64,000 nt of DNA from Sulfurimicrobium sp031426915. GTDB lineage: Bacteria; Pseudomonadota; Gammaproteobacteria; Burkholderiales; Sulfuricellaceae. The DNA lies in contig JASJPB010000039.1 of assembly GCA_031426915.1 (NCBI GenBank), positions 62,001 to 126,000 of the forward strand, given 5' to 3'. The notes beneath the pieces are model-generated. The model saw only the letters and a list, made by a program, of their open reading frames with translations, had not been told where the DNA came from and searched no databases. The first letter of the stretch is position 1. Every line of letters starts with the position of its first letter. The translations under genes were made by a program, and so were the position numbers. Below are positions 15,221 to 24,249 of the stretch, in pieces.

Positions 15221-18200
15221 GTGAAACTGTACCTCCTGACCCAACGGCCCAGGTTGAAAAAATTCCTGTTGTGGTCGGGCGGCGGCTTCCTTGCCCTGGT
15301 CCTGTTTGGTTTCCTGGCGCTTCCCCCCATCGTCAAGCATTTCGCGGCGAAGGCGCTGGAAGAAAAATTCCACCGCCCGGTGACGATACGCGAACTGGGT
15401 ATCAACCCGCTCAGTCTTTCCGTGAAAGTCGCCGGCTTTTCCATGAAGGAACGCGGCGGCACCGAATTTTTTGCCATCGATGAACTGTATGCGAACCTGG
15501 GCATGGTTTCCATTCTGGAAGGCGCCCCGGTGCTGCATGAAATCAGGGTCAAGGCGCCTTACTTCAAACTGGTGCGCAAGGCCGACGGTGCCTACAATAT
15601 CGACGATATCGTCGCGGAACTGCTCAAGCCTTCGGATTCCCCAGCCCGCTATTCCATCAGCAATATTCTCGTCGATGGGGGCAAGATCGAGTTCGACGAT
15701 GCTCCCAAGCATATTCAGCACACCGTTTCAGACCTCCATCTGGCGATTCCCTTTCTCTCCAACCTGCCGTACCAGGATGAGATTCACGTCAAGCCGACTT
15801 TTTCCGCCAAGCTCAATGGCGCTCCCATGCACTTGACGGGAAGAGTCAAACCCTTCAGCAAGAACCGGGACAGCGTGGTTAAGCTTGACGTTGCCGGACT
15901 CGATCTCGCCCCTTATTTCGAATACCTACCCTTGCAGCAGAAAATCCGCCTGGTTTCCGCCAAGCTCGATGCGAACATGGAGATCTCTTTTTCCCAGGAA
16001 CCCAAAAAGCCGCCCATGGTGCTGCTGTCCGGCAAGGCTTCCCTGAAAGACGTTGTGGCCACGCATGGTGCGGACAAATCCCTGGCACGCCTGGCGCTGC
16101 TATCGCTGGATCTCCAGAGTGCTGATGTCGGCCGCAAGAAAGTCGTATTGCGTAGTCTCGTGCTGCAACAACCCGAGCTCCACCTACCGGAGGGTTTGCC
16201 GCAATTGGAGGCGGATGAGGCCAAGGCGGTGGGCGGCACGCTGGACTGGTCCAGCCCGGCGCCGCTGCTGTCGCAGCAGGAGTTTGCGGTTAGCGGCCTG
16301 CGCCTGAAAGCAGCGGGTGAGAAAGATCCGCGTATCGAAATCGGCGCTTTGGAAGTGAAAGATGTTGCGGTCGATCTGGGGAAGCGCATGGCCATGCTGG
16401 GGGCTTTTACCACTTCCGGCGGCAAGGTGGCAGTCAGGCGCGACAAGCAGGGCGCTGTCGATCTGCTCGGATGGTTGGGTGCGGGCAAGGCTACACCGGC
16501 CAGCGGAACCCCGCAGGCGGAAGAGAAGCCGTGGCAGTTTTCCCTGAAGACCTTGTCTCTGGGTGAGTACGCGCTCAGGTTTTCGGACGAATTTCCCGAA
16601 GATCCTGTGAACCTGGCTGCCGAGGGAATCAAAATCGATGCCTCGGATATTTCCAGTGGCAAGGATCAAATGGCGAAGCTGGCGCTCGATTTGCGACTCA
16701 ACAAGGGCGGCGTGCTTTCCCTTACCGGCTCGGCGGGCCTGAATCCTGTCGTCGCCGACTTCAGCCTCGACATGAAGACGGCCAGCCTCAAGCCGTTTCA
16801 GCCCTATTTCACGGAATTCCTGACCGTGACGCTCACCGATGGCTCAGCCTCGGCCAAGGGAAAGCTGCGTGTGGAAGCGGTATCCGGCGGCACGCCCAAA
16901 ATGGCGTTCAATGGCGATTTTTCCATCAACCGGCTGGCCACCATCGATAAGGACGAGGAAGAGGATTTCCTCAAATGGAGCGCGCTCAGTTTCAGGCGGG
17001 TCAATGCCGTTACCCAGCCGCTGCGTCTGGATGTCGCCGAGATCGAGCTGGATAAATTCTATTCGCGTCTCGTGGTCAATCAGGATGGCTCGCTCAATTT
17101 GCAGCATGTGCTGAAAACCGAGGGCAAACCAGCGCCCGCAGCGCAGCCACAAGGCGCGCAAGACGGCCGGCAGGTGGCACAACCCGACTACCGGATCGAT
17201 ATTGCGAAGGTGACGCTGCGCAACGGCCAGGTGGATTTTTCCGATTATTTCATCAAGCCCAACTATTCCGCCCATCTGACCGGGCTGGGTGGCAGTGTCA
17301 CCGGGCTTTCGTCAAACGCCGGCCTGCTGGCCGAAGTGGCGCTCAAGGGCAGGGTGGACAACCAGGGGCAGCTCGGCATCAACGGCAAGATCAACCCGCT
17401 CGCCGGCAATTTGTTCCTGGATCTGCTTGCCAGCCTGCAGGATTTCGAACTTTCTTCGCTGGCGCCTTATTCCGCCAAATACGCGGGTTATGGGATTCAG
17501 AAGGGAAAACTTTCCTTTGATGTGAAATACCGCGTCGAAAACCGCAAACTTACGGCGGAAAACCACCTCTTCCTCAATCAGCTGACTTTCGGCGACAAGG
17601 TCGAGAGCCCGGTTGCCACCAAGCTTCCGGTGTTGCTGGCGGTCGCGCTGCTCAAGGATCGCAGCGGAAATATCGATGTCAACCTGCCCATATCGGGTTC
17701 GCTGGACGACCCGCAGTTCAGCCTGGGCGGCATCATTTTCAAGGTGATCATCAACCTTATAGCGAAGGCCGTCACGTCTCCGTTTGCGCTTCTCGGCAGC
17801 CTGTTCGGCGGGGGGGAGGAACTTGCCTATCTTGAATTCGAGTATGGCAAGGATGTTCTCGGCAAGGAAGCGGAAACCAAGCTCAACGCCATCGCCCTAG
17901 CGCTGAACGAGCGCCCGAGGCTGAAGCTCGATATCGGCGGCCAGGTGGATGCGGAAAAGGACAGCGAAGGTATCCGGCAACTGGAGCTGGAGCGCAAGGT
18001 CAAGGCGCAAAAACTCAAGGATCTGCTGCAGCGCAGCGACTTTTCCGGCTCGGTAGACGAAGTCAAGGTGGAGCAGGGCGAATATGCACGTTACCTGAGC
18101 GCTGCCTACAAACAGGAGAAAATCCCCACCAAGCCGCGTAATCTGGTCGGTTTTGTCAAGGATATCCCGCTGGCGGAGATGGAAAAGCTGATGCTTGCCA

Positions 18201-18388
18201 ATTTTGATGTGAGCGAGGGAGATTTGCGCGACCTGGCCAACCATCGGGCGCAGGAGGCCAAGGAATATCTTGTCAACGTGGGCAAAGTCGCTGCGGAACG
18301 GATTTTCATCCTTGCGCCGCAGGACACCAAGGCGAATCAGGAAAAGGCAAAGCTGAGCCGGGTGAATTTCGTGCTTGGCGCCCGATAA
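15221..18388 (+). CDS. DUF748 / AsmA-like envelope protein
   Basis: 1055 residues starting at GTG with GGAAG six bases upstream. One N-terminal membrane segment (about residues 15-37: LLWSGGGFLALVLFGFLALPPI) anchors a long periplasmic region. The repeated beta-rich pattern and the C-terminal block (EYGKDVLGKEAETKLNAIALALNERP, split here as EYGKDVLG and LNAIALALNERP) match DUF748, a distant AsmA/TamB relative. Such proteins are linked to phospholipid transport between membranes or to outer-membrane biogenesis; direct function here is unknown. It stands alone behind the palindromic element and converges on the next gene with a 33-bp gap. Confidence 0.8.
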   Translation: MKLYLLTQRPRLKKFLLWSGGGFLALVLFGFLALPPIVKHFAAKALEEKFHRPVTIRELGINPLSLSVKVAGFSMKERGGTEFFAIDELYANLGMVSILEGAPVLHEIRVKAPYFKLVRKADGAYNIDDIVAELLKPSDSPARYSISNILVDGGKIEFDDAPKHIQHTVSDLHLAIPFLSNLPYQDEIHVKPTFSAKLNGAPMHLTGRVKPFSKNRDSVVKLDVAGLDLAPYFEYLPLQQKIRLVSAKLDANMEISFSQEPKKPPMVLLSGKASLKDVVATHGADKSLARLALLSLDLQSADVGRKKVVLRSLVLQQPELHLPEGLPQLEADEAKAVGGTLDWSSPAPLLSQQEFAVSGLRLKAAGEKDPRIEIGALEVKDVAVDLGKRMAMLGAFTTSGGKVAVRRDKQGAVDLLGWLGAGKATPASGTPQAEEKPWQFSLKTLSLGEYALRFSDEFPEDPVNLAAEGIKIDASDISSGKDQMAKLALDLRLNKGGVLSLTGSAGLNPVVADFSLDMKTASLKPFQPYFTEFLTVTLTDGSASAKGKLRVEAVSGGTPKMAFNGDFSINRLATIDKDEEEDFLKWSALSFRRVNAVTQPLRLDVAEIELDKFYSRLVVNQDGSLNLQHVLKTEGKPAPAAQPQGAQDGRQVAQPDYRIDIAKVTLRNGQVDFSDYFIKPNYSAHLTGLGGSVTGLSSNAGLLAEVALKGRVDNQGQLGINGKINPLAGNLFLDLLASLQDFELSSLAPYSAKYAGYGIQKGKLSFDVKYRVENRKLTAENHLFLNQLTFGDKVESPVATKLPVLLAVALLKDRSGNIDVNLPISGSLDDPQFSLGGIIFKVIINLIAKAVTSPFALLGSLFGGGEELAYLEFEYGKDVLGKEAETKLNAIALALNERPRLKLDIGGQVDAEKDSEGIRQLELERKVKAQKLKDLLQRSDFSGSVDEVKVEQGEYARYLSAAYKQEKIPTKPRNLVGFVKDIPLAEMEKLMLANFDVSEGDLRDLANHRAQEAKEYLVNVGKVAAERIFILAPQDTKANQEKAKLSRVNFVLGAR

Positions 18389-18421
18389 AGAAAACTCGCA
18401 CAGACCACGAGCTGGACGGGT

Positions 18422-19390
18422 TTATTTTCTGCCAAAAGCCATGACGGAAAAGACAACCTGGTTGCGGCCGTTGTTTTTCGCCCGGTAAAGCGCCTGGTCG
18501 GCCAGGCCGAGCAACTCGTCGATGCGCTGGCCGGGAAACCACTCGGCAATGCCGATAGAAACCGTGACATTTGTTTTGCTGCCGTCCGGGAGGCTGATGT
18601 GTGAAGCGGCTATTCTTTTGCGCAAACGCTCTGCCGTGACTTTGGCCTTGATGGCATCGGTTGCCGGCATCAGGACGACAAACTCCTCGCCGCCATAGCG
18701 GACGCTAAGGTCGGTGTTGCGAAGATTGTGCAGCATGACCCGTCCGACGTTGGAAAGCATCATGTCGCCCACAAGATGGCCGTGGGTATCGTTGATAAGT
18801 TTGAAAAAATCGATATCAAGGATCAGTAGCGAAACGTGCTGGCCGATTTTTTCGGAAAGTTCGAGTTGACTGGGGAATATTTCGTCCATCCAGGCCCGGT
18901 TATGCAAACCGGTCAAGGAGTCGGTTTCTGCCTGAGTTCGATACTGTCGCTGCATTTCCAGCCCGGCCAGGATTATTTCGTTATTCTGGCGGATGCGTTC
19001 GGCCAGGATGTGCAGCAGGTTGGCCGCAATCCCCTGTTGCTTGCCGAGCATGTTCCACAGTACGGCACGAGGGATTTCGATCACACGGCATTCGGTGGCG
19101 GCAAGGACATAGGCGGAAGGAGGATGGTCGTCGATGATCGACAATTCGCCGACACAGTCGCCAACCTTCAGACGGACGACTGGATTGGTGGGGCGCGGTT
19201 CCAGGCATACAAGGAGTTCGCCATCCAGCAGGATGTAGATGGATTCGTTTTTGCGCATGGGATCAAGGATCACCGTGCCGCTCTCGATGGTACGCTCCGA
19301 GCATTGACCAATTTCCTCGCTCAGCATCTCAAGGTCGATGCCGTGAAACAGGCAGCCCTGATCGATAGCAGCTACGAAAGATTTGTGCAT
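18422..19390 (-). CDS. Cyclic-nucleotide-binding-like sensor diguanylate cyclase
   Basis: 322 residues: an N-terminal cNMP-binding (CAP-effector-like) beta-roll (about 15-125; YILLDGELLV and VGDCVGELSIIDDHPPSAYV), a short coil, then a GGDEF domain. GGEEF is at 233-237 and RNTD at 224-227 gives an intact inhibitory I-site. It should make c-di-GMP, possibly controlled by a small ligand bound to the beta-roll. ATG 19390 is preferred to the longest frame (19660) because AGGGGGA precedes it and the extra 90 residues look non-coding. It is transcribed divergently from wspA across a 269-bp gap, so the two c-di-GMP units may share control. It is cytoplasmic, with no membrane segment. Confidence 0.9.
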   Translation of the reverse strand: MHKSFVAAIDQGCLFHGIDLEMLSEEIGQCSERTIESGTVILDPMRKNESIYILLDGELLVCLEPRPTNPVVRLKVGDCVGELSIIDDHPPSAYVLAATECRVIEIPRAVLWNMLGKQQGIAANLLHILAERIRQNNEIILAGLEMQRQYRTQAETDSLTGLHNRAWMDEIFPSQLELSEKIGQHVSLLILDIDFFKLINDTHGHLVGDMMLSNVGRVMLHNLRNTDLSVRYGGEEFVVLMPATDAIKAKVTAERLRKRIAASHISLPDGSKTNVTVSIGIAEWFPGQRIDELLGLADQALYRAKNNGRNQVVFSVMAFGRK

Positions 19391-19659
19391 GAAACATTCC
19401 CCCTGGGATTGAACGAGGCCCGGTCTGGCAGACGGGAAATCCATGCCCATTATGGCAACCATGTCCTGGCGATGCAATGTGAGCGGGCAAGCTTGGCGAA
19501 GGGCCTGCTTCATGCAGTGCCCTGGTCGCTGGCCGAGCATGCGGCAATCTTTCTGGGGTTTCCGCGCATCCTCCGCTGGATTTTTTGGGGGTGGTGGTAT
19601 AAGGTTCCTCGCTGATTGCTTTTCCCGTCCGGAAACAAAAAAACAAAGGGTCGCGTGCA

Positions 19660-21855
19660 ATGAAAAACCTGAGAATCAAAATTCAGCTGTTTGCCATCAT
19701 GGGGTTTACCGCGTTGTTGCTCATGGGCATGGTGGCCGGCACGCTGGATGCGCTCAACCGAACCAACGATTCGGCCGAGAGCCTGTATAAGGCTGGTTTT
19801 GTTCCCGTTTCCAGTCTTTCCGTCATCAACGAGGCTCTGCTCAGGAACCGGGTGATTGTTGCCGAACTCCTGATGACCTCGAACTCAGCCGAGACGATCA
19901 AGTCCGGTACGGAAGAGGCGGAAAAAAATATTGCACTGGTCACAAGCGAATGGAAGGTTTTTCGCGCATCGCTTCGCTCCGAGGAAGAGAGCGAATTGGC
20001 CAAGGATTTTGACGAAGCGCGCGCCAAATGGCTTGACGCGGGGCTTATGCCAGCCCTGGCTGCTCTGCGGGCGGGGCGGCGCGATCAGGCTGAAGCGGTA
20101 TACCGCGATACTTCGGCCGCGCTATTCAACCGAATGAAAACCAGCGCAAATGCCTTGACCGAGTTGCGCAACAAGCGTAGCCAGACGGAGTTTTCCGAAA
20201 ACCAGTCGCGTTTCACAACCGCACGCAACCGACTGATTCTGACCGGACTGTTCGGGTTCGGCATTATCTTCCTCGGCGGTTATCTGGTGATACTCGCTGT
20301 CGGGCGTCCACTCAACGATATCGTGGACGCGACGGAACGCCTGGCGGCCGGCGAAACCTCAGTGCGCATCACCAATCCATGCAATAACGAAATCGGCAGG
20401 GTCGCTGTTGCATTTAATGATATGGCGCAAAAACTCGAGGAATATGTCGCGGAAATCAACGAGAATCAGGTGCGCATGGAGGCAATACAGAATACCGCCA
20501 TGCTCGGCATCGTGACCATCGCGCCGAACGGTATCATCGAAACCGTGAATCCCGCCCTGCGTAGCCAATTCGGCTACATGGCAGAGGAACTGGTCGGAAA
20601 TAACGTCAGTATCCTGATGCCCAGCCCTTACCGCGAGAATCACGACAGTTTCATGGCAAATTACCTGCGCACCGGGGAACGCAAGATACTGGACCGCGGG
20701 CGCGAGATGGTCGGCCTGCGCAAGAATGGCGAAAGCTTCCCGATACAGTTGCTGGTGAGCGAGGTTAAGCTCGAAAACAAGCATTTTTTTGTCGGCATGA
20801 TCGAGGATATCACCGCGCGCAAGCAGGCCGAGGTGTCGCTGCTCAACTTCAGCAATGACATCAAGAGCAAGGTGGATATTTTGTTGGGGGTTGTGACGCG
20901 GGTGCGTGACGGCGACCTGACCACGCAAATCGGTTTCGCTGGTGATGACAGTATCGGACAGCTGGCTTCAGCCCTGCAGCAAACCATCGACAAACTCGCT
21001 GCCCTGCTCGCCAAGTCTCAGGCGGCGGGCGTCCTGGTGACTTCCTCAGCCACGGAGATCGCCTCGACATCCAGGGAACAGGAAGCAATGATGACCGAAC
21101 AGGCGGCCTCCTCCAATGAAATCGCGGCCTCCACCAAGGAGATTTCGGCAACGGCGCGCGAATTGGTGAAAACCATGGACGAAACCATCCATATCGCCGA
21201 GCAAACCGCGCACCAGGCGGCAGAGGGGCAGGGCGGTCTGGCGCGCATGGAGCAGACCATGGGGCGACTGGTGGAAGCTTCCGGTTCGATTGTCGCCAAG
21301 CTGGCGGTGATGAACGAGAAAGCCGGCAATATCAACTCGGTGGTTTCGACCATCACCAAGGTTGCGGATCAGACCAACCTGCTCTCCCTCAACGCCGCAA
21401 TCGAGGCCGAGAAGGCCGGAGAGTACGGCAAGGGATTCTCGGTCGTGGCCACGGAAATTCGCCGCCTTGCCGACCAGACCGCGGTTGCCACCTGGGACAT
21501 CGAGCAGATGCTGAAGGAGATGCAATCTGCCGTATCGGCAGGCGTGATGAGCATGGACAAGTTTTCCGAGGAAATCCGCCGTAACGTGGACGACGTCAAG
21601 CAGATATCCGGCCAACTCGGCTCGGTAATCGAACAGGTGCAGACCCTGGCACCGCGTTTCGAAACCATTTACCAGGGTATGCAGGCGCAATCCGGCGGGG
21701 CCGAGCAGATCATGCAGACCATGATTCAATTCAACGAATCCATGCAGCAGACGGCCGAGTCACTGCATGACACGCGACAGTCCATCGATTTGCTCAACAG
21801 TGCCGCGCATAACCTGCAGAGCGGAGTTTCTCATTTCAGGGTAACAGCTTCTTAA
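19660..21855 (+). CDS. wspA: WspA-type methyl-accepting chemoreceptor with inserted FixL-like PAS
   Basis: 731 residues. A first membrane helix (about 7-28), a periplasmic four-helix-bundle sensor, a second helix (about 192-214) and HAMP (215-265) are followed by a PAS domain (about 272-390), a second HAMP-like segment (400-450) and the cytoplasmic signalling domain with the hairpin tip around 590-615 (VVATEIRRLADQTAVATWDIEQ). It heads a complete wsp operon, so it should sense surface contact and drive WspE. The PAS has His328 and Arg348, spaced as the heme ligand and distal Arg of FixL, so heme binding is plausible. Pseudomonas WspA has no PAS. ATG 19660 has AAAGGG nine bases upstream. The stop overlaps the wspB ATG by one base. 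Confidence 0.92.
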   Translation: MKNLRIKIQLFAIMGFTALLLMGMVAGTLDALNRTNDSAESLYKAGFVPVSSLSVINEALLRNRVIVAELLMTSNSAETIKSGTEEAEKNIALVTSEWKVFRASLRSEEESELAKDFDEARAKWLDAGLMPALAALRAGRRDQAEAVYRDTSAALFNRMKTSANALTELRNKRSQTEFSENQSRFTTARNRLILTGLFGFGIIFLGGYLVILAVGRPLNDIVDATERLAAGETSVRITNPCNNEIGRVAVAFNDMAQKLEEYVAEINENQVRMEAIQNTAMLGIVTIAPNGIIETVNPALRSQFGYMAEELVGNNVSILMPSPYRENHDSFMANYLRTGERKILDRGREMVGLRKNGESFPIQLLVSEVKLENKHFFVGMIEDITARKQAEVSLLNFSNDIKSKVDILLGVVTRVRDGDLTTQIGFAGDDSIGQLASALQQTIDKLAALLAKSQAAGVLVTSSATEIASTSREQEAMMTEQAASSNEIAASTKEISATARELVKTMDETIHIAEQTAHQAAEGQGGLARMEQTMGRLVEASGSIVAKLAVMNEKAGNINSVVSTITKVADQTNLLSLNAAIEAEKAGEYGKGFSVVATEIRRLADQTAVATWDIEQMLKEMQSAVSAGVMSMDKFSEEIRRNVDDVKQISGQLGSVIEQVQTLAPRFETIYQGMQAQSGGAEQIMQTMIQFNESMQQTAESLHDTRQSIDLLNSAAHNLQSGVSHFRVTAS

Positions 21856-22310
21856 TGTTGGTTGTTTTGTTTTCCATCGGCGATGACCGCTACGGCCTTC
21901 CGGCTGCGGAGGTATTCGAAATTACGCCGGTATTGAATCTCAAGAAAATTCCCGCAGCGCCGGACTACGTGGCCGGATTGTGCAATTTTCGTGGCAGGCC
22001 GATGCCGGTACTGGATATCTCCGCGCTGGCGCGGGGCATACCCAGCAACTTGTTGCTCAGCACGCGCATGATCGTGGTCAATTACGTGCTGGACAACGGC
22101 GGCGTCAAGCCACTCGGCCTGCTCGCCGAACATGCCACGGAAACTGCGACGATACGCGAAACCGATCTGCAGCAGCCTGGAATCCAGGCGGAAAAAGCCC
22201 CCTATCTGGGCAAGGTGACGATCATGTCAGGTGAGCTGGTGCAAATGGTGGAGCCGGAAGAATTGCTGACGCCCGAGCTCGTTGCATTGCTGTTTCGGGA
22301 GAGTGATTGA
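21855..22310 (+). CDS. wspB: CheW-like coupling protein WspB
   Basis: 151 residues, a single CheW domain (FSIGDDRYGLPAAEVFEITPV, shortened here to GLPAAEVFEI; VAGLCNFRGRPMPVLDI is the conserved core). It should couple the WspA receptor array to the WspE kinase. The start shares a base with the wspA stop (TAATG), so translation is coupled. Second position of the operon matches Pseudomonas wspB. Confidence 0.88.
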   Translation: MLVVLFSIGDDRYGLPAAEVFEITPVLNLKKIPAAPDYVAGLCNFRGRPMPVLDISALARGIPSNLLLSTRMIVVNYVLDNGGVKPLGLLAEHATETATIRETDLQQPGIQAEKAPYLGKVTIMSGELVQMVEPEELLTPELVALLFRESD

Positions 22311-23566
22311 ACCCGCACCAGGAAATCGTTGTTATTCTGCACCAGGCAATGGGATTCGATGCGGCTGCATTGAGCGAATCCGCCGTGAGCCGTGCGGTCA
22401 GGAAACGCATGGCGCAGTGCGGGCAACGCGATCAATCCGCCTACCTCTCATACTTGCGGGCTTCGGCACAGGAACTGACGCAGCTGGTCGAAGAATTGGT
22501 GGTTCCGGAAACCTGGTTTTTCCGTGACGGTAAACCTTTCGAGATGCTGAAGCGCTACGTCATGGAAGAATGGCTCCCAGCCAATCCGGAACGCCCCCTG
22601 AGGTTTCTCAGCATACCCTGTTCCAGTGGCGAGGAGCCTTATTCCGCCGTGATGACCCTGCTCGATGCCGGCCTCTCGCCCGAGCGTATTTCCGTCGAGG
22701 GCGTGGATATCAGCCATGTTGCCCTGGGCAAGGCGCGGCGCGCGATTTACGGCAGGAATTCGTTTCGCGGCACCCTGCCTGGGTTGCAAGAGCGCTATTT
22801 CACCGTTTCTCCTGATGGCTGGTCGCTGCAAGCGCAGGTGCGGAAACAGGTCCATTTTTCCCAAGGGAATTTGCTGGGCCCTGATTTTGCGCTGGTACGT
22901 GGCGGATACGACATCATTTTTTGTCGCAATCTGTTGATTTATTTCGACGACAAGAACCGTGAACAGGCTTTGTCGGTGTTGGAGCAGATGCTGTTGCCGC
23001 AGGGGATACTCTTCGTCGGACACGCGGAGAGTGCGCCGGTGCTGGAGAAGTTGTTCACTCCTGTCGTTTGGCCGCAGGCCTTCGCCTTCCGCAAAAAAAA
23101 CGCGTTGCCCATCGAGGGAAAAGCTCCGATGGTCATCAGGGATGGCAAACGGCGCGGGTTAATTTCGCGAACGCCTGTTCAAGAGCCGCATGTCGCACGC
23201 ATGAGACCTTTGGCACAAGCGATACCGAACATCGGACAAAAATCCGCTTCCGTCAATACATTGGGTCAGGCGCAATTTCTTGCGGATCAGGGCAAGCTGC
23301 TGGAGGCCGCGGTGATGTGCGAAACTTCATTGCGCGAGCAGGGCGCGTCCGCGAAGGCCTATTACCTGCTCGGCCTGGTGCATGATGCCGGGCTTGAGGC
23401 GGAAAATGCCAAGGATTACTTCAGCAAGGCGGTGTACCTGGACCCGGATCACTACGAAGCGCTGGTGCAACTGGCTTTGCTGGCGGAGCGCCAGGGCGAT
23501 GCCCACAATGCTGCACTACTGCGACAGCGTGCGCAGCGGGCAGCGCAAAGAAAGGGGCGTAAATGA
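22307..23566 (+). CDS. wspC: CheR-type methyltransferase with TPR domain, WspC
   Basis: 419 residues. The CheR N-terminal helical domain and SAM-binding domain (PETWFFRD, then IPCSSGEEPYSAVM, then IIFCRNLLIYFD) are followed by a linker and a C-terminal TPR part (about 325-419). It should methylate glutamates of WspA and set basal signalling. The start is TTG at 22307, overlapping the wspB stop in TTGA, with GGAG five bases upstream; the next ATG (22349) would trim the first helix. The wspD start overlaps its stop (ATGA). Confidence 0.9.
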   Translation: MNPHQEIVVILHQAMGFDAAALSESAVSRAVRKRMAQCGQRDQSAYLSYLRASAQELTQLVEELVVPETWFFRDGKPFEMLKRYVMEEWLPANPERPLRFLSIPCSSGEEPYSAVMTLLDAGLSPERISVEGVDISHVALGKARRAIYGRNSFRGTLPGLQERYFTVSPDGWSLQAQVRKQVHFSQGNLLGPDFALVRGGYDIIFCRNLLIYFDDKNREQALSVLEQMLLPQGILFVGHAESAPVLEKLFTPVVWPQAFAFRKKNALPIEGKAPMVIRDGKRRGLISRTPVQEPHVARMRPLAQAIPNIGQKSASVNTLGQAQFLADQGKLLEAAVMCETSLREQGASAKAYYLLGLVHDAGLEAENAKDYFSKAVYLDPDHYEALVQLALLAERQGDAHNAALLRQRAQRAAQRKGRK

Positions 23567-24249
23567 CCGCCACGCGCCTGCTGCAGATTGACGACTGCTG
23601 GAACCGGATCGGCGTGTGGGGCCGCGAAACGCCGCGCTGTTCCAAACTGGAACAGGCCATACACTGCTACAACTGCGAGGTGTACCGGGCCGCCGGCCGC
23701 GCCATGCATGCACGGCCGCTTCCCAAGGGATACCAGGATGAATGGACCCAAATCGTTGCCAGCCGCAAGCAGGAACAGACCCGTAGTGGCCTGGCGGCAG
23801 TCGTGTTCCGTATCGGCCGGGAATGGCTGGCCTTGCCTGCGGGAGTGGTGGAGGAAATTGTTGAACTGCGCACGGTTCACAGCCTGCCGCATCGCTCCTC
23901 TTCGATTCTGCTTGGATTGGTGAATATCCGTGGCAAACTGCAGTTATGTGTTTCCATTTCAGCCCTGCTGGGAATCGAGTCTGACGGCGCAACGCAACAC
24001 AAGAAAGAGCGACGCAGCGTTTATCCTCGAATGCTGGTAGTGCACCACGACCAGCAGCGCTTTGTCTTCGCCGTCGATGAGGCGCTGGGAACCCAGCGCT
24101 ACGCGGCGAAAGACCTGCAAAGCCTGCCTGCCACGCTGACGGGCGCATTGACCAAATACAGTTCCGGTGCGCTCAGTCTGGATGAAAAAAACGTCGGTTT
24201 TCTTGACCATGAACTGCTGCTTTATGCCTTCTCCAGGAGCTTGGCATGA
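23563..24249 (+). CDS. wspD: CheW-like coupling protein WspD
   Basis: 228 residues. A C-terminal CheW domain (about 85-225; LALPAGVVEEIVELRTVHSL and LLGLVNIRGKLQLCVSI) sits behind an N-terminal extension with clustered cysteines (RCSKLEQAIHCYNCEVY) and the DDCWNRIGVWG stretch characteristic of WspD. It is the second adaptor between WspA and WspE. Four-base overlaps with wspC and wspE (ATGA at both ends) indicate coupled translation. The cysteines could bind metal or respond to redox; this is inference. Confidence 0.88.
   Translation: MTATRLLQIDDCWNRIGVWGRETPRCSKLEQAIHCYNCEVYRAAGRAMHARPLPKGYQDEWTQIVASRKQEQTRSGLAAVVFRIGREWLALPAGVVEEIVELRTVHSLPHRSSSILLGLVNIRGKLQLCVSISALLGIESDGATQHKKERRSVYPRMLVVHHDQQRFVFAVDEALGTQRYAAKDLQSLPATLTGALTKYSSGALSLDEKNVGFLDHELLLYAFSRSLA

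Noticed and set aside
18422..19660. Longer CNB-GGDEF protein starting at 19660
   Set aside because: The extra 90 residues look non-coding (Pro/Gln/Cys-rich) and would overlap the wspA start; ATG 19390 has a good Shine-Dalgarno.
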